Below are positions 1 to 7,099 of a DNA stretch of 12,414 nucleotides, piece after piece. Both the position numbers and the translations under genes were made by a program. Under the pieces are notes generated by a model. That model saw only the letters and a program-made list of their open reading frames with translations. It had not been told where the DNA came from and ran no database searches. Every line of letters starts with the position of its first letter. Positions within the stretch are counted from its first letter, which is position 1. The stretch lies in contig JBJEQH010000117.1 in NCBI GenBank assembly GCA_051881655.1, positions 1-12,414 on the forward strand. Reading direction: 5' to 3'. The stretch is from Heritagella sp051881655 (lineage in GTDB: Bacteria; Bacillota; Clostridia; Oscillospirales; Acutalibacteraceae).

Positions 1-382
1 CCAGGGTGACAAAAATACAGCCTCCGTCCAGCGGGTTCACGCTTTGCAGGCAGGCGGGCACCTGTTCCCGGCGCTTCTGCATGCGATGCAGCCAGCTCTC
101 GTCGCTTTCCTCCTGCAGGCTCTTCTCCATCAGCTGCTGCGGATTTTCCACCCCAAACAGACAGCACAGGATTTCCTCGGCCGGGATCTGAAGCCCCACG
201 CCGGGCAGAACCACCGCATCCGCCGCTTCACACAGGGAAACCGAGGAGAAAACATCCCGATTTTCCAGCACCGGCCACCGCTCTTTCAGACAGGCGCGGG
301 GCCCGTCGATGGTGTGCCCGCTGTGCAGGTTGAAAAACCATTTGTCCCCGCACAGCTGTACCCGATCAAACGTATTGGCCAT
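1..382 (-). CDS. Hypothetical protein, N-terminal part (cut by window edge)
   Basis: Starting from the ATG at 382 the frame stays open for 127 codons to the left edge, so only the N-terminus is visible. I do not recognise the family. The visible part is soluble in character, with no signal peptide or membrane segment. It is fairly rich in cysteine (residues near 11, 31, 51, 73, 74, 113 and 125), and a charged Glu/Arg-rich stretch covers about residues 85-110. The start is chosen because a full AAGGAGG lies at 396-390 with a 7-base gap to this ATG. An in-frame ATG at 403 lies upstream of that site and has no ribosome binding site of its own. The gene begins 44 bases after the second chromate transporter subunit with no terminator between, so it probably belongs to the same transcript. 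The function is unknown. Confidence 0.7.
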   Translation of the reverse strand, partial: MANTFDRVQLCGDKWFFNLHSGHTIDGPRACLKERWPVLENRDVFSSVSLCEAADAVVLPGVGLQIPAEEILCCLFGVENPQQLMEKSLQEESDESWLHRMQKRREQVPACLQSVNPLDGGCIFVTL

Positions 383-426
383 GATTTCTCCTCCTTCTTT
401 CATCCTATGCCGGTTCGTTTTTTCCG

Positions 427-996
427 TTACGCCATCTGGAACACAATGCCGCACACGGCCGCCCCGGCGATGTAGAGAATCGGGTGCTTTTTATACCGGC
501 GCATCAGCCAGTAGCACAGGATGAACAGGCACATGGCCTTGTAGTTGATCAGATCCGCCGGATTCATGGTCACCAGGAAAGCATCCACGGTGAACAGGGC
601 CTTCTCCATCACCTGCCAGCAGGCGGCCGCGATCATCGCGGTGACGCAGGGGCGCAGAGTGGCAAATGTATCCTTTACCAGGCGGTTCTCCTTGAATTTT
701 TCCAGGATCTTGGCCACCAGGATGATGATAATCAGCGACGGCAGAATCAGCGCCAGCGTGGCCACCACGCCCCCCAGCACACCATAAGCCTGGTATCCGG
801 CGTAGGTCGCCATATTGACGCCCAGCGGCCCGGGGGTCGATTCGGAAATGGCGATCATGTCCGTGATGCTCTCGACGCTCAGCCATTCGTAGCGCGAGGC
901 AATATCGTACAAAAACGGCAGGGTGGCCAGTCCACCGCCCACGGCGAACAGCCCGGCTTTAAAGAACTCGAAAAACAGTTCCCACAATACCATCAT
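427..996 (-). CDS. Chromate transporter (CHR family), second half-size subunit
   Basis: This 189-residue integral membrane protein belongs to the CHR (ChrA) family of anion transporters. The N-terminal signature is visible as FKAGLFAVGGGLATLPFL near residues 12-29, followed by the family-typical region ISESTPGPLGVNMATYAGYQ near residues 50-69 and several further hydrophobic segments. At about 190 residues it is a half-size protein. Such short CHR proteins are usually encoded as adjacent pairs that together equal one full-length two-domain ChrA. The ATG at 996 overlaps the TGA of the preceding subunit by ATGA, a sign of translational coupling; a second ATG follows directly at 993. Family knowledge suggests export of chromate or a related oxyanion by the pair, but the true substrate of clostridial members cannot be read from the sequence. 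Confidence 0.9.
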   Translation of the reverse strand: MMVLWELFFEFFKAGLFAVGGGLATLPFLYDIASRYEWLSVESITDMIAISESTPGPLGVNMATYAGYQAYGVLGGVVATLALILPSLIIIILVAKILEKFKENRLVKDTFATLRPCVTAMIAAACWQVMEKALFTVDAFLVTMNPADLINYKAMCLFILCYWLMRRYKKHPILYIAGAAVCGIVFQMA

Positions 997-1532
997 ACTT
1001 TCACCCCCGCCTTACCCAGGCCGATGCCGACAACCGCCGCACCGATGACAACCAGAATGGGCGAGACATCCAGCAGGATCATTACAGCCAGCACAATCAG
1101 GAAGAGCGCAATCCCCCAGATGGACTTTACATTCTTTTTCCACAGCTTCACAATGGCATCCAAAATCAGCGCGCATACTGCCACACGGATACCCGCGAAT
1201 GCCTGCTGCACATAGATGATATCCTGGAAATTCTTCAAAAAGGCGGCGATCACCGTGATAATGCACAGCGAGGGGAATATAACTCCCAGCGTGCAGAAAA
1301 TCGCCCCCAACACGCCGCGTTTTTTATACCCCACAAAAGTGGCCGTATTCACCGCAATAATGCCGGGCGTGCACTGACCGATGGCGTAGTAATCCATCAG
1401 TTCTTCCTCGGTAGCCCACTGATACTTTTCCACAACTTCCCGCTGGAGCATGGGCAGCATGGCGTATCCGCCGCCAAAGGTCAGCCCGCCAATCCGGCAG
1501 AAAGTGAGGAACATGGTCCACAGTTCTTTCAT
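993..1532 (-). CDS. Chromate transporter (CHR family), first half-size subunit
   Basis: This 179-residue membrane protein is the partner of the following gene. The CHR signature appears as FGGGYAMLPML near residues 19-29, then an acidic connector, then the strongly typical segment YAIGQCTPGIIAVNTATFVG near residues 49-68. Four or more hydrophobic helices follow. Both CHR genes share the GGG...LP and TPG...N.AT..GY pattern, as expected for two homologous halves that assemble with opposite orientation in the membrane. The ATG at 1532 has GGGGAGG upstream, and that site lies inside the last codons of the metallo-hydrolase gene, whose stop is 6 bases away. Transport of chromate/sulfate-like anions is the family role; the substrate here is inferred only. 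Confidence 0.9.
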   Translation of the reverse strand: MKELWTMFLTFCRIGGLTFGGGYAMLPMLQREVVEKYQWATEEELMDYYAIGQCTPGIIAVNTATFVGYKKRGVLGAIFCTLGVIFPSLCIITVIAAFLKNFQDIIYVQQAFAGIRVAVCALILDAIVKLWKKNVKSIWGIALFLIVLAVMILLDVSPILVVIGAAVVGIGLGKAGVKV

Positions 1533-1538
1533 TCTTTC

Positions 1539-2342
1539 TCATTCCTCCCCGTCGTCCATCTGAATGTTGTCGTCCATCATCAGGCAGACGTTTTTGTAGT
1601 GATAGAAGGTCGCGTCAAAAATGTGGATGTGCTCCCGCTTGCCCTGGATTGAGCCGTCGAGGATCCCATGGCCCAGTGCGGGCAAATCCTCCAGATTGCT
1701 GCGCTGCACCAGATCATGGCCGCCGGCAATCAGATCGTACTCATCCGAGAGAGCACGGAGCTGCTCCACCTTTTCGATCCACTTTTTCAGCACGGCACGG
1801 CGGTCCTCCCCCGGGGCGCAGATCAGCTGCAGCCCCTGCAGGCTGTCGCCGGCAAACAGGATGCGGTACCCCCGATCGAGGAAGCACACCGAGCCGCCCG
1901 TGTGACCCGGGGTCGCGATGACCTCCAGCGTGCGTCCGCCCAGGTCGATTGTCTCCCCATCGGCAAGCGGCACCACCTGCGGAAAATCGCCGCCGGGAAT
2001 CATACCGGCCAGCACTTCCTCCCCGGCCACCGAACGGGCATATCCCTTTCGGTCCTCCAGGGTGATGGACCGGGCCATTTCGATGTCATCCGGGTGCAGA
2101 TACACCTTTTCAAACTGGCGGGCACCGCCGGCGTGGTCCACATGGCCATGGGTCAGAATCACGTCGAAGGGCTTATCCGTCAATGACCGGACCAGTGCGG
2201 TCAGATCTCCCGTACCGCTGCCGGTATCCACCAGCACAGCGCGCTGCGAGCCCGCCGCCACATACACGGCGTCCAGGCCGCCCTCGTTGATGTACCAGGT
2301 GTCGTCTGCAATTTTCTCAATTTGGTACAGGCTTTTCGCCAT
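1539..2342 (-). CDS. MBL-fold metallo-hydrolase
   Basis: This 267-residue soluble metallo-beta-lactamase-fold protein has a complete set of metal ligands. The signature H65-x-H67-x-D69-H70 (THGHVDHAGG) is present, followed by H147 in PGHTGGS, D166 in FAGDS and H209 in AGGHD. This pattern supports a binuclear-metal hydrolase of the glyoxalase II/hydroxyacylglutathione hydrolase-like branch, but that superfamily covers thioesterases, lactonases, phosphodiesterases and others, and I cannot name the substrate. There is no signal peptide, so it should be cytoplasmic. A strong AAGGAGG lies upstream of the ATG. It follows aspS by 42 bases and precedes the transporter pair by 6 bases, so co-transcription with both is likely. 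The acidic tail (MDDNIQMDDGEE) is unusual but complete. A link to methylglyoxal detoxification through the nearby mgsA is possible but speculative. Confidence 0.85.
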   Translation of the reverse strand: MAKSLYQIEKIADDTWYINEGGLDAVYVAAGSQRAVLVDTGSGTGDLTALVRSLTDKPFDVILTHGHVDHAGGARQFEKVYLHPDDIEMARSITLEDRKGYARSVAGEEVLAGMIPGGDFPQVVPLADGETIDLGGRTLEVIATPGHTGGSVCFLDRGYRILFAGDSLQGLQLICAPGEDRRAVLKKWIEKVEQLRALSDEYDLIAGGHDLVQRSNLEDLPALGHGILDGSIQGKREHIHIFDATFYHYKNVCLMMDDNIQMDDGEE

Positions 2343-2384
2343 ACAACCGTCTCCTCCTTTATTTTCACCCGCACCAGGCGGATT

Positions 2385-4169
2385 TTATTCCTCTTTTCCC
2401 TTCAGGCAGATCCCCAGGTCCTCCAGCTGCTGTTCATCCACCGAGCCGGGCGCCATGGTCATCAGCTCCGAAGCGTTCTGTACCTTCGGGAAGGCCACCA
2501 CATCGCGCAGCGTTTCGCACTGCAGCATCTGCATGACCAGCCGGTCCAGGCCGATCCCCATGCCGCCGTGGGGCGGGGCGCCGAAGCGGAACGCATCCAG
2601 CAAAAAGCCGAACTTCGCATACGCCTCTTCATCCGACATGCCCAGCAGCTCGAAAATCCGGTTCTGCAGCACCGGGTCGGTGATCCGGATGGAGCCGGAG
2701 GACAGTTCGATGCCATTGAGCACCAGGTCGTAGCACTTGGCGCGCACATTGGCCTTATCGCTCTCCAGATACGGCAGGCACTCGTCCATCGGGGCGGTGA
2801 ACGGATGATGCATGGCCACAAATTGACCCAGATCCTCGTCAAACTCAAAGAACGGGAATTCCACAATCCACAGCAGGTTGTAGCCCGTGCGCTCGATGTT
2901 CAGTTTATCCGCCACGGCCAGACGCAGCTGCCCCAGCTGCGGCAGCACATGGCTGGTTTTGGTATCGGCGATAATCAGCACTACGTCGCCGGTCTCCGCC
3001 CCGGCGCGCTGCAGGATGGCCTGCATCTCGCCGTCGGTCATGAATTTCTGGAACGAGCTCTTCATGCCGTCCGGCGCCAGGCGGATCCACGCCAGACCCT
3101 TGCCGCCGATGCCGCGGATCATCTCGGTCAGCTTGTCAATCTCCTTGCGGGTCAGCACATTCACAGCGTTCTTCGCGGTGATGCAGCGCACACTGCCGCC
3201 GCCCTGCACCGCGCCGCTGAACACGCCAAAGCCGCAGTCCTTCACCACATCGCTCAGATCCGTCAGCTCCATGCCAAAGCGCGTATCGGGCTTATCACTG
3301 CCGTAGCGCTCCATGGCCTGCTGATAGGTCAGGCGGGGCAGCGGCAGCGGAATGTCCACCCCAATGGCCTCTTTGAAAACCCGCTGGATATAGCCCTCGC
3401 CGATGGCGAGCACATCCTCCATATCCACAAACGACATCTCCAGGTCAATCTGGGTAAATTCCGGCTGGCGGTCGGCGCGCAGATCCTCATCGCGGAAGCA
3501 CCGGGCAATCTGCATATAGCGGTCAAAGCCCGCCACCATGGACAGCTGCTTATACAGCTGGGGCGACTGGGGCAGCGCATAGAACGAGCCCTTGTGAATG
3601 CGGCTGGGCACCAGGAAATCGCGGGCGCCCTCGGGAGTGCTGCGGATCAGCATGGGGGTTTCAATCTCGATGAACCCGTTTTCATCAAAGTAATCCCGGG
3701 TGATCTTGGCAATCTTGTGCCGCATCAGAATATTGCGCTGCAGATCCGGGCGCCGCAGATCGAGATACCGATACTTCAGGCGCAGGTCCTCTTTTACATT
3801 GGATTTCTCTGTAATTTCGAAGGGCGGGGTTTCCGCCTTGTTGAGAATGCGCAGCTCGGTGACATAGATCTCCACGTCGCCGGTGGGGATTTTATCGGTT
3901 TTGGCGTCGCGCTCGCGCACCTTTCCCCGGGCGGCCAGCACAAATTCCGACCGGCACGAGGCCGCTTTCTCAAAAATGGCCCGGTCCGTCGCGTCATCAA
4001 AGGTCAGCTGGACAATGCCCGTGCGGTCGCGCAGATCAATAAAAATCAATCCGCCCAGGTCGCGCTGGCGCTGTACCCAGCCGAACACCGTCTCTTCCTG
4101 TCCCACATGTTCCATCCGAAGCTCCCCGCAGTAATGGGTGCGGTGCAACCCTGCTATCTGTTCTGCCAT
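2385..4169 (-). CDS. aspS: Aspartate--tRNA ligase
   Basis: This is a class IIb aminoacyl-tRNA synthetase that charges tRNA-Asp with aspartate. At 594 residues it has the usual bacterial length. The N-terminal OB-fold anticodon-binding domain spans roughly 1-110 and contains GWVQRQRDLGGLIFIDLRDR. Motif 1 is near 160-174 and motif 2 near 225-244 (FRDEDLRADRQPEF). The bacteria-specific GAD insertion domain lies around 290-430. Motif 3 is GGMGIGLDRLVMQ near 535-547. The leucine at position 38 in RDLGG resembles discriminating bacterial AspRS such as that of E. coli rather than the histidine reported in non-discriminating forms; this is a weak inference. AAGGAG precedes the ATG. The gene lies 25 bases after hisS with no terminator, so both are governed by the T-box leader upstream of hisS. 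Confidence 0.97.
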   Translation of the reverse strand: MAEQIAGLHRTHYCGELRMEHVGQEETVFGWVQRQRDLGGLIFIDLRDRTGIVQLTFDDATDRAIFEKAASCRSEFVLAARGKVRERDAKTDKIPTGDVEIYVTELRILNKAETPPFEITEKSNVKEDLRLKYRYLDLRRPDLQRNILMRHKIAKITRDYFDENGFIEIETPMLIRSTPEGARDFLVPSRIHKGSFYALPQSPQLYKQLSMVAGFDRYMQIARCFRDEDLRADRQPEFTQIDLEMSFVDMEDVLAIGEGYIQRVFKEAIGVDIPLPLPRLTYQQAMERYGSDKPDTRFGMELTDLSDVVKDCGFGVFSGAVQGGGSVRCITAKNAVNVLTRKEIDKLTEMIRGIGGKGLAWIRLAPDGMKSSFQKFMTDGEMQAILQRAGAETGDVVLIIADTKTSHVLPQLGQLRLAVADKLNIERTGYNLLWIVEFPFFEFDEDLGQFVAMHHPFTAPMDECLPYLESDKANVRAKCYDLVLNGIELSSGSIRITDPVLQNRIFELLGMSDEEAYAKFGFLLDAFRFGAPPHGGMGIGLDRLVMQMLQCETLRDVVAFPKVQNASELMTMAPGSVDEQQLEDLGICLKGKEE

Positions 4170-4194
4170 GATCGTTCCACTCCTTTTTCTTTGA

Positions 4195-5496
4195 TCAGAA
4201 GGTCAACTCGCCCAGGTCGGCGGCTTCGGTGCTGATCGTCACATAATCATCCAGAAAATCGTCCCCCAGCGAAATGGATTTCTGCTCGCCGGTCTTCATA
4301 TTCTTAATTTTGGCTTTACCGGATGCCAGCTCTTCCTCCCCCAGTACCAGGGTAAAGGCGGCCCTGATTTTGTTCGCGTACTTCATCTGTGCCTTCAGGC
4401 TGCGGCCGCACACCTCGCAGGAGGCCGCCACCCCGCACCGGTGCAGCTGCTCGGCAAGGACAAACGCCCGGCAGGACGCTTCCTTACCCATCGAGGCGAT
4501 AAATACTTCGCACGGGGGATCCCCGGGCAGCTCGATTCCCTGGGCCTGCAGCACCAGCATCAGGCGCTCCATTCCCAGCCCAAAGCCCAGGCCGGGGGTG
4601 GGCTTTCCGCCCATCTGCTCCACCAACCCATCGTACCGGCCGCCGCCGCACACCGTGCTCTGGGCGCCCAGATCGTTCGAGACAAATTCAAACACCGTGC
4701 GGGTGTAGTAATCCAGCCCGCGCACGATGGTGGGGTTAATGGTAAAGGCAACGCCCGCCTGCCGCAGATACGCCTGCACCCCTTCAAAATGCTCGCGGCA
4801 GTCGTCGCACAGATAATCGAGGATCACCGGTGCATTCTCCGCAATTTTCGAGCAGATGGGGCTTTTGCAGTCCAGAATCCGCATGGGGTTGCGCTGCAGG
4901 CGCGACTGACAGGTCTCGCACAGCTGATCCTGATACCCGGCAAAATAGTCCTTCAGCGCCTGGTGATACCGGGCACGGCAGGTGGGACAGCCGATGGAGT
5001 TCAGTTCCAGCGTCAGGTTCCGTACCCCCAGCCGGTCGAAAATCCCCTTGGCCAGGCAGATCACTTCCGCATCCGCCGCGGGATCCGCAGCCCCGAACAT
5101 CTCCACCCCGAACTGATGGAACTCGCGCAGGCGGCCGGCCTGCGGTTTTTCATACCGGTAGCAGCTGGTGTGATAGTACACCTTCACCGGCAGGCCGTCA
5201 TTGTACACCCCGTGCTCCAGCATGGCGCGCACGGCGCTGGCCGTTCCCTCCGGGCGGAGGGTGACCGACCGGCCGCCCTTATCGTTAAAAGTATACATCT
5301 GTTTTTCCACCACATCGGTGGTATCCCCCACGCTGCGCAGGAACAGCTCCGTGTGCTCAAATACGGGTGTGCGTACTTCGCCAAAGCCGTGCACCGCCGC
5401 TTCCGAGCGCATGACCTGTTCGACGGTCCTCCATTTTGCGCTCTCGCCGGGAAGCAGGTCCTGAGTCCCCTTGGGGGCCTGTGTCAATAATGCCAT
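4195..5496 (-). CDS. hisS: Histidine--tRNA ligase
   Basis: This class IIa synthetase charges tRNA-His and is 433 residues long, normal for the family. Motif 2 is near 113-132 (YRYEKPQAGRLREFHQFG). The HisRS-specific histidine A motif RGLDYYTRTVFEF is at 259-271, GGGRYDGL at 284-291, and motif 3 GLGFGLGMERLML near 302-314. The C-terminal anticodon-binding domain begins at about 325. Four cysteine pairs (170/173, 193/196, 210/215, 230/233) in the insertion domain are typical of many Firmicute HisRS and may bind zinc. The frame stays open far upstream, to 5943, but that extension runs through the T-box leader. The start MALLTQAPKGTQD at 5496 matches the family N-terminus and has AAGGAG at 5512-5507 with a 10-base gap. 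It is the first gene of the hisS-aspS operon. Confidence 0.97.
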   Translation of the reverse strand: MALLTQAPKGTQDLLPGESAKWRTVEQVMRSEAAVHGFGEVRTPVFEHTELFLRSVGDTTDVVEKQMYTFNDKGGRSVTLRPEGTASAVRAMLEHGVYNDGLPVKVYYHTSCYRYEKPQAGRLREFHQFGVEMFGAADPAADAEVICLAKGIFDRLGVRNLTLELNSIGCPTCRARYHQALKDYFAGYQDQLCETCQSRLQRNPMRILDCKSPICSKIAENAPVILDYLCDDCREHFEGVQAYLRQAGVAFTINPTIVRGLDYYTRTVFEFVSNDLGAQSTVCGGGRYDGLVEQMGGKPTPGLGFGLGMERLMLVLQAQGIELPGDPPCEVFIASMGKEASCRAFVLAEQLHRCGVAASCEVCGRSLKAQMKYANKIRAAFTLVLGEEELASGKAKIKNMKTGEQKSISLGDDFLDDYVTISTEAADLGELTF

Positions 5497-5557
5497 CTCT
5501 TCTCTTCTCCTTTGTGCTTGTTGGTGAGAAAACGGCTGAAAATCGCCGAAACTCTGC

Positions 5558-5598
5558 AAAAAAACAAAAATCCCCCGTCCCTGATAAAGGGACGAGGG
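5558..5598 (-). terminator. T-box intrinsic terminator
   Basis: On the minus strand, CCCTCGTCCC pairs with GGGACGGGGG across a 7-base loop (stem between 5598 and 5572). A run of T interrupted by one G follows to 5558. The 5' arm of this stem includes the CGTCCCT that would otherwise pair with AGGG...ACG of the T-box core, so terminator and antiterminator are mutually exclusive. Read-through into hisS is expected when uncharged tRNA stabilises the antiterminator. Confidence 0.92.
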
Positions 5599-5820
5599 AA
5601 TTTTCCCCGTGGTGCCACCCTTTTTCAGAACCGCCCGCACGGCACAGCGCCGCGCTTTTCCGGTTCCCTTTGCCCATTTCGCCGGGCAGCGGGTACCCCT
5701 GGTACCAAAAACGGCTCGCGGGTGTCTTTCTCCCTTTTTCGTATGCGGCGCGCTTCCAGCCGATGGCGCGTCTCTCTGTAGCGGAAACAAGGGGTACTCA
5801 TCCCGGTCATCACCGGTATG
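5558..5820 (-). promoter_or_regulatory. T-box riboswitch leader of hisS-aspS
   Basis: Read on the minus strand, this is a complete T-box leader that senses uncharged tRNA and controls transcription. A kink-turn-like GAUGA is at 5811-5807. A short helix pairs CGGG (5805-5802) with CCCG (5722-5719). The specifier bulge has a 5' AUGAGUA and a 3' strand AGAAAGACA (5731-5723). The helix above pairs CCCUU with AAGGG. The distal Stem I motif AGAGAG is at 5776-5771, and the apical segment CGGCTGGAA at 5762-5754. A Stem III-like hairpin spans 5666-5628. The T-box core AGGGTGGCACCACGG begins at 5621 and can pair with CGTCCCT downstream to form the antiterminator. The triplet in canonical register is GAC (5726-5724), followed by A: an Asp codon. 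CAC (5724-5722) overlaps it. The bulge UGGC (5617-5614) complements GCCA, the 3' end of a tRNA with G73, again as in tRNA-Asp. It fills the 332-base gap between mgsA and hisS; I see no convincing promoter for it. Confidence 0.93.
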
Positions 5821-5828
5821 TTCTGTCG

Positions 5829-6233
5829 TTACATTTTGGGGTTGAGAATATCGCGCCAATCCAGGTCGCCGCGCTCCAGTCCGTGGATCAGCACCTCGGC
5901 CGTGGCAATATTGGTCGCCACCGGGATGTTGTGCATATCGCACAGGCGCAGCATATTCATGTCATTGGGTTCCTGGGGTTTGGCCGTCAGCGGATCGCGG
6001 AAGAACAACAGCAGATCCACTTCGTTGCAGGCGATGCGGGCCGCAATCTGCTGGTCGCCGCCCTGCACACCGCTGAGAAATCGCTGTACCTTCAGGCCGG
6101 TCGCCTCTGCGACCAGCTTCCCCGTCGTGCCGGTTGCACAAAGGGTATGGCGGCTGAGCAGACCGCAGTAAGCAATACAGAACTGTACCATCAATTCTTT
6201 CTTGGCATCGTGTGCAATCAATGCGATATTCAT
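5829..6233 (-). CDS. mgsA: Methylglyoxal synthase
   Basis: This 134-residue protein of the MGS-like fold would convert dihydroxyacetone phosphate to methylglyoxal and phosphate, a bypass of lower glycolysis that relieves phosphosugar stress. Visible family features are IALIAHDAKK (H8, D9, K12), the phosphate-binding ATGTTG at 33-38, SGVQGGDQQI at 54-63 with the catalytic aspartate at D60, and FFRDPLT around D80. NIPVATNIATAEVLI lies near 102-116. Compared with the E. coli enzyme, the PHDPDV segment reads PQEPND, so the positions of H98 and D101 are Q87 and N90. Activity is therefore likely but not certain. The start at 6233 matches the family N-terminus and has GGAGAGG upstream; an in-frame ATG 20 codons earlier adds only non-family sequence. 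It follows the minD-like gene by 97 bases. Confidence 0.88.
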   Translation of the reverse strand: MNIALIAHDAKKELMVQFCIAYCGLLSRHTLCATGTTGKLVAEATGLKVQRFLSGVQGGDQQIAARIACNEVDLLLFFRDPLTAKPQEPNDMNMLRLCDMHNIPVATNIATAEVLIHGLERGDLDWRDILNPKM

Positions 6234-6330
6234 GTCCGTATCATCCTCTCCAAAACATTTCAGACATCGTGGGCGCACGGGAACAACCCGCATATCCCAT
6301 CCAGTTTGGTGCCTTTTTCAATACCGTACA

Positions 6331-7077
6331 TCAAAACCTTCTCAGAGATCCCAGCGGAACAGCCTCCCCCTCCAAACGGGCGGCAATCCGCTCCACAGCC
6401 GAAAATCCATGTGATTTTCGCTGCAGCAGCTCCCGGCAGCTGCCATGCATGGCCAGAAGGCCATCCTCGGGCACAATTCCCGCCAGCCGGATCCCGGCCG
6501 CGTCGATCACGCTGTCCAGATCCTCAAAATCCTCCTGCCGGCGGAAAGCGGCATACGAAAAGCGGTTGATGATCAAGCGCTGCTGATTCACTCCCTGCTC
6601 CAACAGCAGACGATGGACATGCTCGCAGCTACGCAGGCATACCGGCGTACACTGGGTAATCACCAGCGCACGCTGGGCCGGCGCACAGGCCGCCTGAAAC
6701 CCCTCGTCAATCCCGGCCGGGCTGTCCACAATGACATGGTCATAATAGAGGCTCAGCATGGTGACCAGCTGGTTCATCACACGGGGGGAGAGCCGCTTTT
6801 CCCACGACTGCGGGGCCGGCAGCAGCCACAGCCCCGGCGTATCGCCCACCTCGTAAATGGCACGGATCGGTTCGCAATTGCCGCGGACCACATCGCTCAT
6901 ATCAAAAACCAGAGAAGAAGACACGCCCAGCAGCAAATCGAGACACCGCAGACCGGCATCGCCATCCACCAGCAGTACCCGGCTGCCGCGCAGGGCCAAC
7001 GCCCTCCCCAGCTGCGCGGTAACGGTGGATTTTCCCACACCGCCTTTTCCCGATGTTACAACTGTAATTGCGCCCAT
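6331..7077 (-). CDS. minD: MinD-like septum-site ATPase
   Basis: This 248-residue P-loop ATPase is of the MinD/ParA class. The deviant Walker A motif GKGGVGKST occupies residues 10-18, with the signature lysine K11 and the P-loop lysine K16. D38-G-D40 followed by AGLRCLDLLLG (41-51) and VIVDSPAGIDEG (115-126) match MinD itself more closely than ParA, Mrp or FlhG. Canonical MinD dimerises on the membrane and places the MinC division inhibitor. Two features differ. The conserved MinC-contact stretch (VRDxD in E. coli) reads SCEHVHR near 150-156, and the C-terminus GSLRRF lacks an obvious amphipathic membrane-targeting helix. No minC or minE gene is adjacent. A promoter with consensus -35 lies directly upstream. 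The name minD is therefore by family; the actual role may have diverged. Confidence 0.82.
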   Translation of the reverse strand: MGAITVVTSGKGGVGKSTVTAQLGRALALRGSRVLLVDGDAGLRCLDLLLGVSSSLVFDMSDVVRGNCEPIRAIYEVGDTPGLWLLPAPQSWEKRLSPRVMNQLVTMLSLYYDHVIVDSPAGIDEGFQAACAPAQRALVITQCTPVCLRSCEHVHRLLLEQGVNQQRLIINRFSYAAFRRQEDFEDLDSVIDAAGIRLAGIVPEDGLLAMHGSCRELLQRKSHGFSAVERIAARLEGEAVPLGSLRRF

Positions 7078-7099
7078 TTCTCCATCTACCTCAGCTTAC

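Noticed and set aside
427..1532. Two CHR genes as one chrA gene broken by a frameshift
   Set aside because: Each half starts with its own ATG and CHR N-terminal signature, and the ATGA overlap is a normal coupling arrangement; paired half-size CHR proteins are common in Firmicutes.
2322..4235. Long plus-strand open frame opposite aspS (637 codons)
   Set aside because: It is the antisense shadow of aspS in GC-rich DNA. The His/Gln/Leu-rich translation has no domain character, and the minus strand carries an undoubted synthetase.
5821..5900. Search for a dedicated promoter for the T-box transcript
   Set aside because: TTGGCG with AAATGT at 17 bases is the best pair I could find and is too poor to report; the leader may be read from mgsA or use a weak promoter.
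5497..5943. In-frame upstream extension of hisS by about 149 codons
   Set aside because: It runs through the T-box leader, its terminator and into mgsA. HisRS proteins begin near MALLTQAPKG, which has its own ribosome binding site.
6234..6293. Earlier in-frame ATG for mgsA
   Set aside because: The 20 extra residues do not resemble the family and have no ribosome binding site; the start at 6233 matches known N-termini and has GGAGAGG.
6260..6331. 23-codon ORF overlapping the minD stop as TGATG
   Set aside because: Attractive as a coupled relic, but very short, without recognisable MinE-like sequence and probably chance.
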